Below are positions 1-7,996 of a stretch of 64,000 nucleotides of DNA, in pieces. Origin of the DNA: Microbacterium flavescens (lineage in GTDB: Bacteria > Actinomycetota > Actinomycetes > Actinomycetales > Microbacteriaceae); contig NZ_JAFIWA010000001.1 in assembly GCF_018588945.1 (NCBI RefSeq), positions 558,001 through 622,000 on the forward strand, read 5' to 3'. How positions within the stretch are numbered: position 1 is the first letter of the stretch; every line of letters starts with the position of its first letter. Below the pieces are notes generated by a model. The model ran no database searches. It worked only from the letters and a program-made list of their open reading frames with translations, and was not told where the DNA came from. The translations under genes and the position numbers were made by a program.

Positions 1-922
1 CCTGCAGCTGGCGTCCTCGTTCCAGTTCGGCGTCGAACTCCGCGCCGAACAGCAGGGCGATGTTCGCGATCCACAGCCACAGCAGGAAGATGATCACGCC
101 GGCCAGCGAGCCGTACGTGCGGTCGTAGTTCGAGAAGTTGGCGACGTAGATGCCGAACAGCAGCGACGCGACGCCGAGCAGGATGATCGCGAGCAGGGCA
201 CCCAGGCTCATCCACCGGAACTTGGGCTGCTTCGCGTTGGGGTTCGCGTAGTAGAGGATCGCCACCATCAGGACGACGATGATCGCGAGCACGATCCACT
301 TCGCGAACGACCAGACGGTGACGACCACCTCGCTGAGCCCCAGCGCCGAGCCGATCGCATCGGCGACGGGGCCCGAGACCACGAGGATGATGAGCGCGAG
401 GCTGATCAGGACGATGCCGATGACCGTGATGAACAGCAGCGCGGGGACCAGCTTCCAGAACGGGCGGCCCTCGCGGATCTCGTAGATGCGGTTCATGCCG
501 CGGCTGAACGCCTTCACGTACCCGGAGGCCGACCAGACGGCCAGTACGATTCCGGTGACCAGGGCGAAGCCGGCGGCAGGGGAGTCGGCGAAGCCCTCGA
601 GCGGAGCGCGGACGGTCTCGGCCGCATCCGGCGCCACCTGCTCGACGATTCCCATGATCGCGTTGACGGCTTGGTCGCTCTGCCCCATGACGCCGAGGAT
701 CGAGAAGACCGCGAGGAGCGCGGGGAAGAGCGCCAGCACGGCGTAGTAGGTCAGGGCGGCCGCGATGTCGGTGCACTCATCGGCGCCGAACTCGCGGATC
801 GTCTTGGTGAGGACGTACTTCCAGGAGCGCTTCTCGATCTCGCGAGGCGTGTCCGGCTTGTCGGGGTGCTCGGGGTCGGGGGCGTTCTTGTCGTCCTTGC
901 GATCCGTGTCGGTGGCGGTCAT
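1..922 (-). CDS. YihY/BrkB family inner-membrane protein (3' end cut by window)
   Basis: About 307 residues are visible and the C-terminus lies beyond the window edge. An Asp/Lys/Pro-rich cytoplasmic head of about 40 residues is followed by several hydrophobic segments, including the family hallmark near the N-terminus (AAALTYYAVLALFPALLAV). Proteins of this family (formerly called ribonuclease BN or BrkB) are multi-spanning membrane proteins of uncertain function, some linked to serum resistance or to export. The start ATG is chosen because GGAGAGG lies two bases upstream; that spacing is tight but no better start exists. It is divergent from the CNNM gene pair. The family is clear and the biochemical role is not. 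Confidence 0.85.
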   Translation of the reverse strand, partial: MTATDTDRKDDKNAPDPEHPDKPDTPREIEKRSWKYVLTKTIREFGADECTDIAAALTYYAVLALFPALLAVFSILGVMGQSDQAVNAIMGIVEQVAPDAAETVRAPLEGFADSPAAGFALVTGIVLAVWSASGYVKAFSRGMNRIYEIREGRPFWKLVPALLFITVIGIVLISLALIILVVSGPVADAIGSALGLSEVVVTVWSFAKWIVLAIIVVLMVAILYYANPNAKQPKFRWMSLGALLAIILLGVASLLFGIYVANFSNYDRTYGSLAGVIIFLLWLWIANIALLFGAEFDAELERGRQLQ

Positions 923-1038
923 GGCCTCTCCGCTCGTCGTAGGAGTCCGGCGAAGACGCCGGGCGACCATCCTGCGAGTCCGGCGGCTGCCGGGAGAGGG
1001 GGTTGACAGGGCACGGCGGGACGCGGCATCCGCTGTCG

Positions 1039-1126
1039 TAGACTTGTCGGCACAATGGACGACCCTCCTAGTTGCAGACGATCGCCCCACCGACCCTCCT
1101 CCCGTTCGATCGGGGGTGATGCGTGA
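1039..1126 (+). promoter_or_regulatory. -10 box and candidate leaderless upstream ORF coupled to the CNNM gene
   Basis: A TAGACT -10 box (1039-1044) lies ten bases before an ATG at 1055. That ATG opens a 23-codon frame (MDDPPSCRRSPH...) whose TGA stop (1124-1126) overlaps the ATG of the CNNM gene as TGATG. The arrangement suggests a leaderless short peptide translationally coupled to the membrane protein gene. The hexamer, frame and overlap are visible in the sequence; translation of the peptide is inference. Confidence 0.4.
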
Positions 1127-2457
1127 TGGATTACGTCATGCTGGGCGTGGGGCTCCTGCTCACCGTCGGGACCGGGTTGTTCGTCGCGAGCGAGTTCGCG
1201 CTGGTCAACCTCGATCGCGCCGACCTCGAAGCTCGCCAGGCGGCCGGTGAGACCCGGCTGTCGATGACGATCAACGCGCTGAAGATCACCTCGACGCACC
1301 TGTCGAGCGCGCAGCTCGGCATCACGCTGACGACGCTGCTCACCGGTTACACGATGGAGCCGGCGATCTCGAATCTGCTGCGCCCCGTGTTCACGGCCTG
1401 GCGGCTGCCCGAGGGGCTCGTCAGCCCGCTGGCCGTGATCATCGCGGTCTCGGTCGCCACCATCTTCTCGATGATCATCGGCGAGCTGGTGCCCAAGAAC
1501 TTCGCGCTCGCGATTCCGCGGCAGACGGCGAAGCTCGTGATGCCGTTCCAGGTCGCGTTCACCACGGTCTTCCGCCCGGCGATCGTCGTGCTCAACGGGT
1601 CGGCCAACGGCGTGTTGCGCTCGGTCGGCATCGAGCCCAAGGAGGAGCTGTCGGGCGCCCGCACGGCGGAGGAGCTCTCGAGCCTCGTGCGCCGGTCCGC
1701 CAGTGCCGGCGTGCTCGAGGAGGACACCGCGTCGCTGCTCGACCGCAGCCTCACCTTCGCCCGGCTGAGCGCCGCCGACGTCATGACGCCGCGCCCCAGC
1801 GTGCATGCCCTCGCCGCCGACGACTCCGCCGAGGACGTCATCCAGCTCGCTCGGCGCACCGGTCACAGCCGGTTCCCGGTGTACGACGACTCGATGGACG
1901 ACATCACCGGCATCGTGCACCTCAAGGCGGCCGTCAGCGTTCCCCGCGAGCGCCGCACCGACGTGCCCGCCGCCGCGCTGGCCACCGAGCCGCTGCGGAT
2001 CCCGGAAGCCGTGCATCTCGACGCGCTCGTGTCCGAGCTGCGTGCCCGCGGCTACCAGATGGCCGTCGTCGTCGACGAGTACGGGGGCACGGCGGGCGTC
2101 GTGACCCTGGAGGATCTCGTCGAGGAGATCGTCGGCGAGGTGCTCGACGAGCACGACCGGCGTCGCGCCGGCATCGTGCGCGCCCAGGACTCGGTCATCT
2201 TCCCCGGCGAGCTCCGGCCCGACGAGGTGCGCGACCGCACCGGCATCCGAATCCCCGAGGGCGACGTCTACGACACCGTCGGCGGATTCATCATGAGCGA
2301 GCTCGAGCGCATCCCCGTCGTGGGCGACGCCATCGAGGTCGAGGACGGAACGATCGAGGTGCAGCGCATGGACGGCCGACGCGTCGACCGGGTGCGCTTC
2401 ACCCCGCGGCCGATGCCGCACGACGAGGCCGCTGCGGAAGGAGGTGATCTCCGATGA
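1126..2457 (+). CDS. HlyC/CorC (CNNM) family membrane protein with CBS pair
   Basis: The 443-residue protein has an N-terminal DUF21/CNNM membrane domain (about residues 1-190, with the ASEFALV motif near residue 23 and SAQLGIT near 65). A tandem CBS domain follows (about 205-335, ending [19 protein letters not shown]), then a C-terminal CorC_HlyC domain (about 345-430). CNNM/CorC proteins are implicated in Mg2+ or Co2+ extrusion and ion homeostasis, with the CBS pair sensing adenine nucleotides. The GTG three bases upstream could also start the gene; I prefer the ATG because an upstream ORF stops across it (TGATG). It overlaps the next, related gene by four bases (ATGA), so the two are co-translated and probably work together. 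Confidence 0.9.
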   Translation: MDYVMLGVGLLLTVGTGLFVASEFALVNLDRADLEARQAAGETRLSMTINALKITSTHLSSAQLGITLTTLLTGYTMEPAISNLLRPVFTAWRLPEGLVSPLAVIIAVSVATIFSMIIGELVPKNFALAIPRQTAKLVMPFQVAFTTVFRPAIVVLNGSANGVLRSVGIEPKEELSGARTAEELSSLVRRSASAGVLEEDTASLLDRSLTFARLSAADVMTPRPSVHALAADDSAEDVIQLARRTGHSRFPVYDDSMDDITGIVHLKAAVSVPRERRTDVPAAALATEPLRIPEAVHLDALVSELRARGYQMAVVVDEYGGTAGVVTLEDLVEEIVGEVLDEHDRRRAGIVRAQDSVIFPGELRPDEVRDRTGIRIPEGDVYDTVGGFIMSELERIPVVGDAIEVEDGTIEVQRMDGRRVDRVRFTPRPMPHDEAAAEGGDLR

Positions 2458-3512
2458 ACGACTGGGCCGGACTCGCATGGCTCGTGGTGCTGCTCATCGC
2501 GAACGCCTTCTTCGTCGGCGCGGAGTTCGCCGTCATCTCGGCGCGCCGATCGCAGATCGAGCCCCTCGCCGAGCGGGGCTCGCGGTCGGCCAAGACCGCG
2601 CTGTACGCGATGGAGCACGCCACGCTCATGCTCGCGACGAGCCAGCTCGGCATCACGATCTGCTCGCTGCTGATCCTGAACGTGTCGGAGCCGGCGATCC
2701 ATCACCTGCTCGCCGAGCCGCTGGCTCTCACAGGGTGGTCCGAGGGGACCGTCGATGTGATCGCGTTCGTGATCGCCCTCCTGCTGGTCTCGTACCTGCA
2801 CGTCGTGTTCGGCGAGATGGTGCCGAAGAATCTGGCGTTCTCCATCCCCGACCGCGCGGTGCTCATGCTCGCGCCTCCGCTGGTGTGGGTGTCGAAGGTC
2901 TTCCACCCGGTGATCGTGACGCTCAACTGGATCGCGAACCACATCGTGCGCCTGTTCCGCGTCGAGCCGAAGGACGAGGCCGCCTCGACCTTCACGCTCG
3001 AGGAGGTCGCCACCATCGTCAACCAGTCGCGCATGGAGGGTGTGCTGAACGACACCTCCGGAACGGTCGCGGCCGCGGTGGAGTTCACCGACAAGAAGGC
3101 CGCCGAGATCGCTGTGCCGCTCGCCGGCCTCGTGACGCTGCCGCACACGACGACGCCCGATGAGATCGAGCGGGCGGTCGCCAAGCACGGCTTCTCCCGC
3201 TACGTGATCGTCGGCGACGACGGCGCGCCGCTGGGCTACGTGCACCTCAAGGACATCCTGCGGGCCGCTGAGGGGCCGGATGCCGCGACCGACGTCGCGC
3301 GCGCGATCCCGGCGAAGCGCATCCACCACATGGTGCCGGTGCTCGAGACCACCGATCTCGAGGACGCACTGGCGCTCATGCGCCGTGCCGGCCGGCACCT
3401 GGCGCAGGTGCGCAACGCGGATGGCGAGACGACCGCGGTGCTCTTCCTGGAGGACATCATCGAGGAGCTCATCGGGGAGGTGCAGGACGCCACCCGCCGC
3501 GGCCTGCGCTGA
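2454..3512 (+). CDS. HlyC/CorC (CNNM) family membrane protein, lacking the CorC_HlyC tail
   Basis: The 352-residue paralogue of the preceding gene has the DUF21/CNNM domain (about residues 1-185, with GAEFAVISARR and TSQLGIT) and a CBS pair (about 205-345, ending ELIGEVQDATRRGLR). It stops right after the second CBS, so the C-terminal CorC_HlyC domain of its neighbour is absent. Paired long and short CNNM genes are common in actinobacteria, and the two products may form a heteromer; that is inference. The AAGGAGGT ribosome-binding site lies inside the end of the upstream gene. A block of dispersed inverted repeats follows immediately downstream. Confidence 0.9.
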   Translation: MNDWAGLAWLVVLLIANAFFVGAEFAVISARRSQIEPLAERGSRSAKTALYAMEHATLMLATSQLGITICSLLILNVSEPAIHHLLAEPLALTGWSEGTVDVIAFVIALLLVSYLHVVFGEMVPKNLAFSIPDRAVLMLAPPLVWVSKVFHPVIVTLNWIANHIVRLFRVEPKDEAASTFTLEEVATIVNQSRMEGVLNDTSGTVAAAVEFTDKKAAEIAVPLAGLVTLPHTTTPDEIERAVAKHGFSRYVIVGDDGAPLGYVHLKDILRAAEGPDAATDVARAIPAKRIHHMVPVLETTDLEDALALMRRAGRHLAQVRNADGETTAVLFLEDIIEELIGEVQDATRRGLR

Positions 3513-3525
3513 CCCGGGTACCGTC

Positions 3526-3659
3526 GGGTCGTCGAGCGAGCGGAGCGAGACGAAGCGCGCCGAGCGTCCGGGTGACGTGAGGCGCGTTTCGTCTCGCTCG
3601 CTGCGCTCGCTCGCTCAACGACCGGTGGCTGGGGTGCGTTTCGTCTCGCTCGCTCAACG
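3526..3659. repeat. GAGCGAAGCGAGACGAAACG-family inverted repeat, one full unit plus a half unit
   Basis: From 3526 to about 3622, a left arm (gggtcgtcgagcgagcggag...) faces a right arm (...cgctcgctcaacgacc), so the transcript would fold into a long hairpin. A second right-arm half unit runs from 3636 to 3659. It sits between two convergent genes (the CNNM gene and the OYE gene) and could act as a bidirectional terminator. The same element recurs at 9255, 38387, 54403 and, inside lysA, at 58609. Confidence 0.85.
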
Positions 3660-3680
3660 GGGTGGGGCGACAGTGCGGTG

Positions 3681-4745
3681 TCACACGCGGGCGCGGAGGT
3701 ACTGCTTCGGCCAGTAGTCGATGTCGGCGCCCAGCTCGGCGGCGGCGCGCAGGCCGTAGTGCGGGTCGCGCAGCCACTCGCGCCCGGCCATGACCGCCGT
3801 GGCCCGGCCGTCGGCGACGACCCGCTCCGCGTGGGCGGCGTCGTCGATCATGCCGACGGCGCTCACCGGCACCCCCGCCACGCGGGCGACGTGCGCCGCG
3901 AGGTCGACCTGGTAGCCGGGTCCGGGTGTGATCCGCTGGTGGGCGACGAGCCCGCCGCTGGAGATGTCGAACAGGTCGGCGCCGCGGTCGGCCGCCCAGC
4001 GGGCGACGGTCGCGGTCTGGTCGGCGTCCCAGCCGCCGTCGGCCCAGTCCGTGGCGGAGAAGCGCACGAGCAGGGCGACGCCGGGCGCGGCATCCGTCAC
4101 CGCATCGATCACGCGCAGCAGGAGCCGCGCGCGGTTCTCGAGCGAGCCGCCGTACTCGTCGGTCCGGTCGTTCGACAGCGGCGAGAGGAACTGGTGCAGG
4201 AGGTATCCGTGCGCGGCATGGATCTCGAGCACCTCGAACCCGGCATCGACGGCGCGCGCCGCGGCGGCGGCGAAGTCGGCGACGACGCGGTCGATCCCGG
4301 CGGTGTCGAGCGCGACGGGCGCGGCGAAGCCCTCGAAGGCGATCGTCGAGGGGGCGACGGTCTGCCAGCCGCCCTCGGCGACCGGCACCGAGCCGCGGTG
4401 CCCGGAGAACGGCGACCACGTCGAGGCCTTGCGGCCCGCATGCGCCAGCTGCACGCCGGCGACGGCCCCACGCGCGCGCACGGCCGCGACGATGGCTTGC
4501 CAGGCGTCCCGCTGCTCGTCGGTCCACAGGCCGGTGTCCTCGGGCGAGATCCGGCCCTCCGGTGACACGGCGGTGGCCTCGGCGATCACGAGACCCGCTC
4601 CGCCCGACGCGAACTGCGCGAGGTGGGTGTGGTGCCACTCCTGCGGCACGCCGTCGACGGCGCTGTACTGGCACATCGGCGAGACCCACAGCCGGTTGCG
4701 CAGGGTGATGTCGCGCAGCGACAGGGGCGTGAAGAGGATGCTCAT
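3681..4745 (-). CDS. NADH:flavin oxidoreductase, old yellow enzyme (YqjM-like)
   Basis: This 354-residue FMN-dependent ene-reductase probably reduces activated C=C bonds of enones or maleimides with NAD(P)H. C25 and Y27 (SPMCQYS) are the residues that tune flavin redox potential and bind substrate in the YqjM class. HAGRKAS is the FMN-contact motif, and HAAHGYLLHQF carries the substrate-binding His pair. The TIM-barrel FMN phosphate site lies near the C-terminus (VMAGREWLRDP). The frame stays open much further upstream, but homology begins at MSILFTPL, so this ATG is chosen. It is divergent from the NAD(P)H-hydrate dehydratase with a 31-base gap. Confidence 0.93.
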   Translation of the reverse strand: MSILFTPLSLRDITLRNRLWVSPMCQYSAVDGVPQEWHHTHLAQFASGGAGLVIAEATAVSPEGRISPEDTGLWTDEQRDAWQAIVAAVRARGAVAGVQLAHAGRKASTWSPFSGHRGSVPVAEGGWQTVAPSTIAFEGFAAPVALDTAGIDRVVADFAAAAARAVDAGFEVLEIHAAHGYLLHQFLSPLSNDRTDEYGGSLENRARLLLRVIDAVTDAAPGVALLVRFSATDWADGGWDADQTATVARWAADRGADLFDISSGGLVAHQRITPGPGYQVDLAAHVARVAGVPVSAVGMIDDAAHAERVVADGRATAVMAGREWLRDPHYGLRAAAELGADIDYWPKQYLRARV

Positions 4746-4776
4746 CCGGGGAAGACTCCGCGAGTAGGGTGGCGCC

Positions 4777-5610
4777 ATGACACGGTCATGGACGATGGAG
4801 GACACGGCACGCGTCCTCCATAGGCCAACGGCCGCCGACGACAAGTATTCCCGAGGCGTGCTGGGGGTGCGCACGGGATCCGACGCGTACCCCGGCGCGG
4901 CCGTCCTCGGTGTCGAGGCGGCGTGGCGGACGGGGCTCGGCATGGTCCGGTACGTCGGTCCGGCGCGTCCGACCGCGCTCGTCCTCGCGCGGCGACCCGA
5001 GACGGTCGCGACCGACGGGCGGGTGCAGGCCTGGCTGATCGGCTCGGGAACGGATGCCGCGTCCCGCGCTTCCGGCGAGACCGAGGCGCTGCGCGCCATC
5101 CTGCACGACACCGACCCCGTGATCGTCGACGCGGGTGCCCTCGACCTCGCCGCCGATGCCACGGCTCCGCGCATCCTCACCCCGCACGACCGCGAGCACG
5201 CGCGACTGCGGACATCGCTCGGCCTCGCCCCCGCCGGGCACGACCGCGTCGCGTCGGCTGTCGAGACCGCGGAGGCGACCGGGGCAGTCGTGCTGCTGAA
5301 GGGATCGGCGACCATCGTCGCCGCGCCCGACGGAGCCGCCTTCGACGTGGCCGCGGGCACGCCCTGGCTCGCGACGGCGGGCACCGGCGACGTGCTGGGC
5401 GGCGTCATCGGGGCGCTTGTGGCCGGCGCGGTGGCAGGAGAGCGCCGAGCGGATGCCGCGTCGCTGGCCGCGCTCGCGGCCGCCGGCGCGTGGCTGCACG
5501 GCCACGCCGCACGCCAGGCGTCGGCGGAGCGGGGCGGCGGACCGATCACCGCGCTCGACGTGGCGGAGGCGCTGCCGCGGGTGGTCGCCGAGGTGCTCGA
5601 CGCGGGATGA
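4777..5610 (+). CDS. nnrD: ADP-dependent (S)-NAD(P)H-hydrate dehydratase
   Basis: The 277-residue enzyme dehydrates damaged NAD(P)H hydrate (NADHX/NADPHX) back to NAD(P)H using ADP, a metabolite-repair step. The ribokinase-like carbohydrate-kinase fold is recognised from VLLKGSATIVAAP and the ATP-site motif TAGTGDVLGGVIGAL near residues 205-220. It is a stand-alone dehydratase without the fused NnrE epimerase. TAGGGT (4765-4770) lies exactly six bases before the ATG, so the mRNA is probably leaderless. Divergence from a flavin reductase that uses NAD(P)H fits a redox-maintenance context. Confidence 0.92.
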   Translation: MTRSWTMEDTARVLHRPTAADDKYSRGVLGVRTGSDAYPGAAVLGVEAAWRTGLGMVRYVGPARPTALVLARRPETVATDGRVQAWLIGSGTDAASRASGETEALRAILHDTDPVIVDAGALDLAADATAPRILTPHDREHARLRTSLGLAPAGHDRVASAVETAEATGAVVLLKGSATIVAAPDGAAFDVAAGTPWLATAGTGDVLGGVIGALVAGAVAGERRADAASLAALAAAGAWLHGHAARQASAERGGGPITALDVAEALPRVVAEVLDAG

Positions 5611-5673
5611 ACCGCGTGCGGTCGACCACGCGGCGGTCGGAGTCTGCGGCGCGCGGCTGAATAGGATGGCACG

Positions 5674-6894
5674 GTGTCGAGGCGCGCCGAACTGTGGATC
5701 GCATTCGTGCTGGTCCACCTCGTCGTGGCCGTGCTCGGCTTCGTGCTGCCGAACAATCCGATGGGCGACGTCTCCCTCGTCTACGAGCCGTGGGCCCGTC
5801 ACGCCGTCGAGGGCTCGTCGATCGTGGGCGTCACCGAGTCGTGGATCTACCCGCAGCTCGCGCTCGTTCCGATGGTCGTCGCGCTCGGCCTCGAGTGGAT
5901 CGCCGGCTATGAGATCGCGTGGGCGCTGCTCGTGACGGCGGCGAACGCCCTCGCGTTCGCGCTTCTCGTCGGCCGAGGCCGATCGTCCGGTCGCGTGCAT
6001 GCGGCGGCATTCTGGCTCGCCTTCCTCCTCCTGCTCGGCCCGGTCGGCATGTATCGCCTCGACGGCGTGACCGTGTCCCTCGCGGTCGCCGGCTGCCTGT
6101 GGCTCGTGGGGCGTCCCCTCCTCGCCTCGATGCTGCTGGCGGTCGGCACCTGGATGAAGGTGTGGCCGGCCGCGCTCCTGGCCGCCGCCGTGATCGCGGT
6201 GCGGCGCCGGCTGGTCGTGTTCGGCGGCGCGGTCATCGTGACCGTCCTCACCGTGCTCGCCGTCATCGGAGCGGGGGGCGGAGCCCATCTGCTCGGCTTC
6301 GTCGCGGGGCAGACCGGCCGAGGGCTCCAACTCGAAGCGCCGGTCACGGCCTGGTTCCTCTGGCAGGCCGTCGCCGGCGTCGATGGCGCTTTCGTCTATT
6401 ACGACACCGAGATCCTGACCTTCCAGGTGACCGGACCGAACGTCGACCTCGTGATCGCCGCCATGACGCCGGTGCTGGCGCTCGCCGTTGTCGCGATTGC
6501 CGCGCTGGGCGCGGCCAGAGCCTGGCGAGGAGTGAGCTTCGCCGCGCTGTTCCCCCCGCTGAGCCTGGCCCTGGTGCTCGCGTTCATCGTCTTCAACAAA
6601 GTCGGCTCACCGCAGTTCCTCACGTGGCTCATCGCCCCCCTCGTCATCGGCCTCGTCATCGACCGCCGGCGGTGGGCGGCGCCCGCCGTGACGGGTCTGG
6701 CCGCCGCCCTTCTGACGCAGCTGGTCTACCCGGTCCTCTACGACCGGCTGATCCTCGCCGACGGCGTCGCGGCCGGGATCCTCACCGCCCGCAATGTACT
6801 CCTGGTCGCGCTGCTCGTGTGGGCGGTCGTCCGAGTGGCCCGCGTGCCTCGCCGGGTGCGCCCACGCACCCCTGTTCCGTCAACCACCCCCTGA
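5674..6894 (+). CDS. GT87/DUF2029-type polyprenol-linked mannosyltransferase-like membrane protein
   Basis: The 406-residue, highly hydrophobic protein has roughly ten membrane segments. Features of the DUF2029 (glycosyltransferase family 87) group are visible: an extracytoplasmic acidic loop after the first membrane segment (GDVSLVYEPW), an MKVWPAALL motif near residue 165, and a C-terminal hydrophobic tail ending in a basic stretch. Family members transfer mannose from polyprenyl-phosphomannose to cell-envelope lipoglycans; the specific acceptor here is unknown. TAGGAT (5662-5667) lies six bases before the GTG, suggesting leaderless translation. The thiamine-binding protein gene follows 18 bases after the stop. 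Confidence 0.8.
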   Translation: MSRRAELWIAFVLVHLVVAVLGFVLPNNPMGDVSLVYEPWARHAVEGSSIVGVTESWIYPQLALVPMVVALGLEWIAGYEIAWALLVTAANALAFALLVGRGRSSGRVHAAAFWLAFLLLLGPVGMYRLDGVTVSLAVAGCLWLVGRPLLASMLLAVGTWMKVWPAALLAAAVIAVRRRLVVFGGAVIVTVLTVLAVIGAGGGAHLLGFVAGQTGRGLQLEAPVTAWFLWQAVAGVDGAFVYYDTEILTFQVTGPNVDLVIAAMTPVLALAVVAIAALGAARAWRGVSFAALFPPLSLALVLAFIVFNKVGSPQFLTWLIAPLVIGLVIDRRRWAAPAVTGLAAALLTQLVYPVLYDRLILADGVAAGILTARNVLLVALLVWAVVRVARVPRRVRPRTPVPSTTP

Positions 6895-6912
6895 CAACCC
6901 CGGAGGTTCTCC

Positions 6913-7224
6913 ATGCTCGTCGCCTTCTCCGTCGCTCCCAGCGGCACCGGCAACGCCGACGGCTCGGTGCACGACGCCGTCGCCGCGGCCGTACGCGTCG
7001 TCCGAGCCAGCGGCCTGCCGCATCGCACGACGTCGATGTTCACCGAGATCGAGGGAGAGTGGGACGCGGTGTTCGACGTCGTCCGGCGCGCAACCGAAGC
7101 CGTCCAGCCCTACGGCTCGCGGGTGTCGCTCGTGCTCAAGGCCGACATCCGACCCGGCTACAGCGGCGAGCTCGACGGCAAGATCGAGCGCCTCGAGGCG
7201 GCGATCGACGAACAGGGCGAATGA
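6913..7224 (+). CDS. MTH1187/YqgV family thiamine-binding protein (DUF77)
   Basis: The 103-residue small cytoplasmic protein has the ferredoxin-like DUF77 fold. Recognisable features are the N-terminal VAFSVAPSGTG strand, the VHDAV...V helix, SMFTEIEGEWDAVFDVV in the centre, and the final VLKADIRPGYSGELDGKIERLE. Family members bind thiamine at the dimer interface, with a presumed salvage or transport-related role. A GGAGG site lies 7 bases upstream. It is followed three bases later by the NUDIX gene, so the two share a transcript. Confidence 0.88.
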   Translation: MLVAFSVAPSGTGNADGSVHDAVAAAVRVVRASGLPHRTTSMFTEIEGEWDAVFDVVRRATEAVQPYGSRVSLVLKADIRPGYSGELDGKIERLEAAIDEQGE

Positions 7225-7227
7225 CGG

Positions 7228-7973
7228 ATGCCTGAGCCCACGCCCCACCCGCCCGGGATGCCGACTCCCGACCGTACGGCGCGGGCCCTCGCCGACGTCG
7301 TGGGCGAATCGCGGCCGCGCCGCCCGGACGATGCCTCGGATCCCGGCATCCCCGTCGCGGCCACCGTGGTCATCCTGCGCGACGCGCCCCGCGGCCTGGA
7401 GGTGCTGCTCATCGAGCGCCCCGACCGCGGATCGTTCGCGGGAGCGTGGGTGTTTCCCGGCGGCAAGCTGGAAGAGGCCGATCGCGCCGCCGACGGTGAG
7501 GCCGAGGAGGACACCGCCCGTCGCGCCGGGGTGCGCGAGACCCTCGAGGAGTGCGGGCTCGTGCTCGACGCCGACGCTCTCGTCACCCTTTCGTGCTGGG
7601 ACCCGCCACCCGGCATCGCCCTGCGCATCCGCACCTGGTTCTTCACCGCCGAGGCACCGGCCGGCGAGCTCAGCCTCGCCGCCGACGAGGCGATCGCCGC
7701 CGAGTCGGGCGAGGGGAGCTGACCCTGTACCCGCCGACGTGGGTCACTCTGCACGACCTGGCGGACCACCCCGACGTCCCCTCCGTCCTGGCGGCCGCAC
7801 GACTCGGCGGGATCCGGCGCTTCGAGACCGTCGCCCGCCGGGGCGCCGAAGGCCCGCTGCTGCTGTGGCACGGCGACGCCGAGTACGAAGCGGAGACAGG
7901 GGGCGAGGCATCCGCTGCTCGTCACCGTCTGGAGATCGGCGAGCTTCCCTGGCGTTACACGCGGGCCGACTGA
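7228..7973 (+). pseudogene. NUDIX hydrolase, interrupted by a -1 frameshift
   Basis: The first frame gives 164 residues with the Nudix core: GGKLEEAD, then RETLEECGL, with an acidic insertion between as in the longer NUDIX group. It stops at about 7722. The neighbouring frame continues without a gap in homology (ELTLYPPTWVTLHDLADHP... to the stop at 7973), which is the usual C-terminal half of these proteins. Reading through needs the equivalent of one added base near gaggggagctga (7711-7722). It could be a genuine inactivating frameshift, a sequencing error in the G-run, or less likely programmed slippage. If intact, it would hydrolyse a nucleoside diphosphate-linked substrate. Confidence 0.75.
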
Positions 7974-7996
7974 ACGACGCCGTCAGCCGGGTGCGG

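Noticed and set aside
1003..1044. TTGACA at 1003 as -35 for the CNNM promoter
   Set aside because: The distance to TAGACT at 1039 is 30 bases, too long for one promoter, and no -10 lies at normal spacing.
919..2478. Long minus-strand frame (519 codons) opposite the CNNM gene
   Set aside because: It mirrors the codon structure of a well-supported gene, is full of His/Arg/Asp low-complexity sequence and has no family features: a high-GC shadow.
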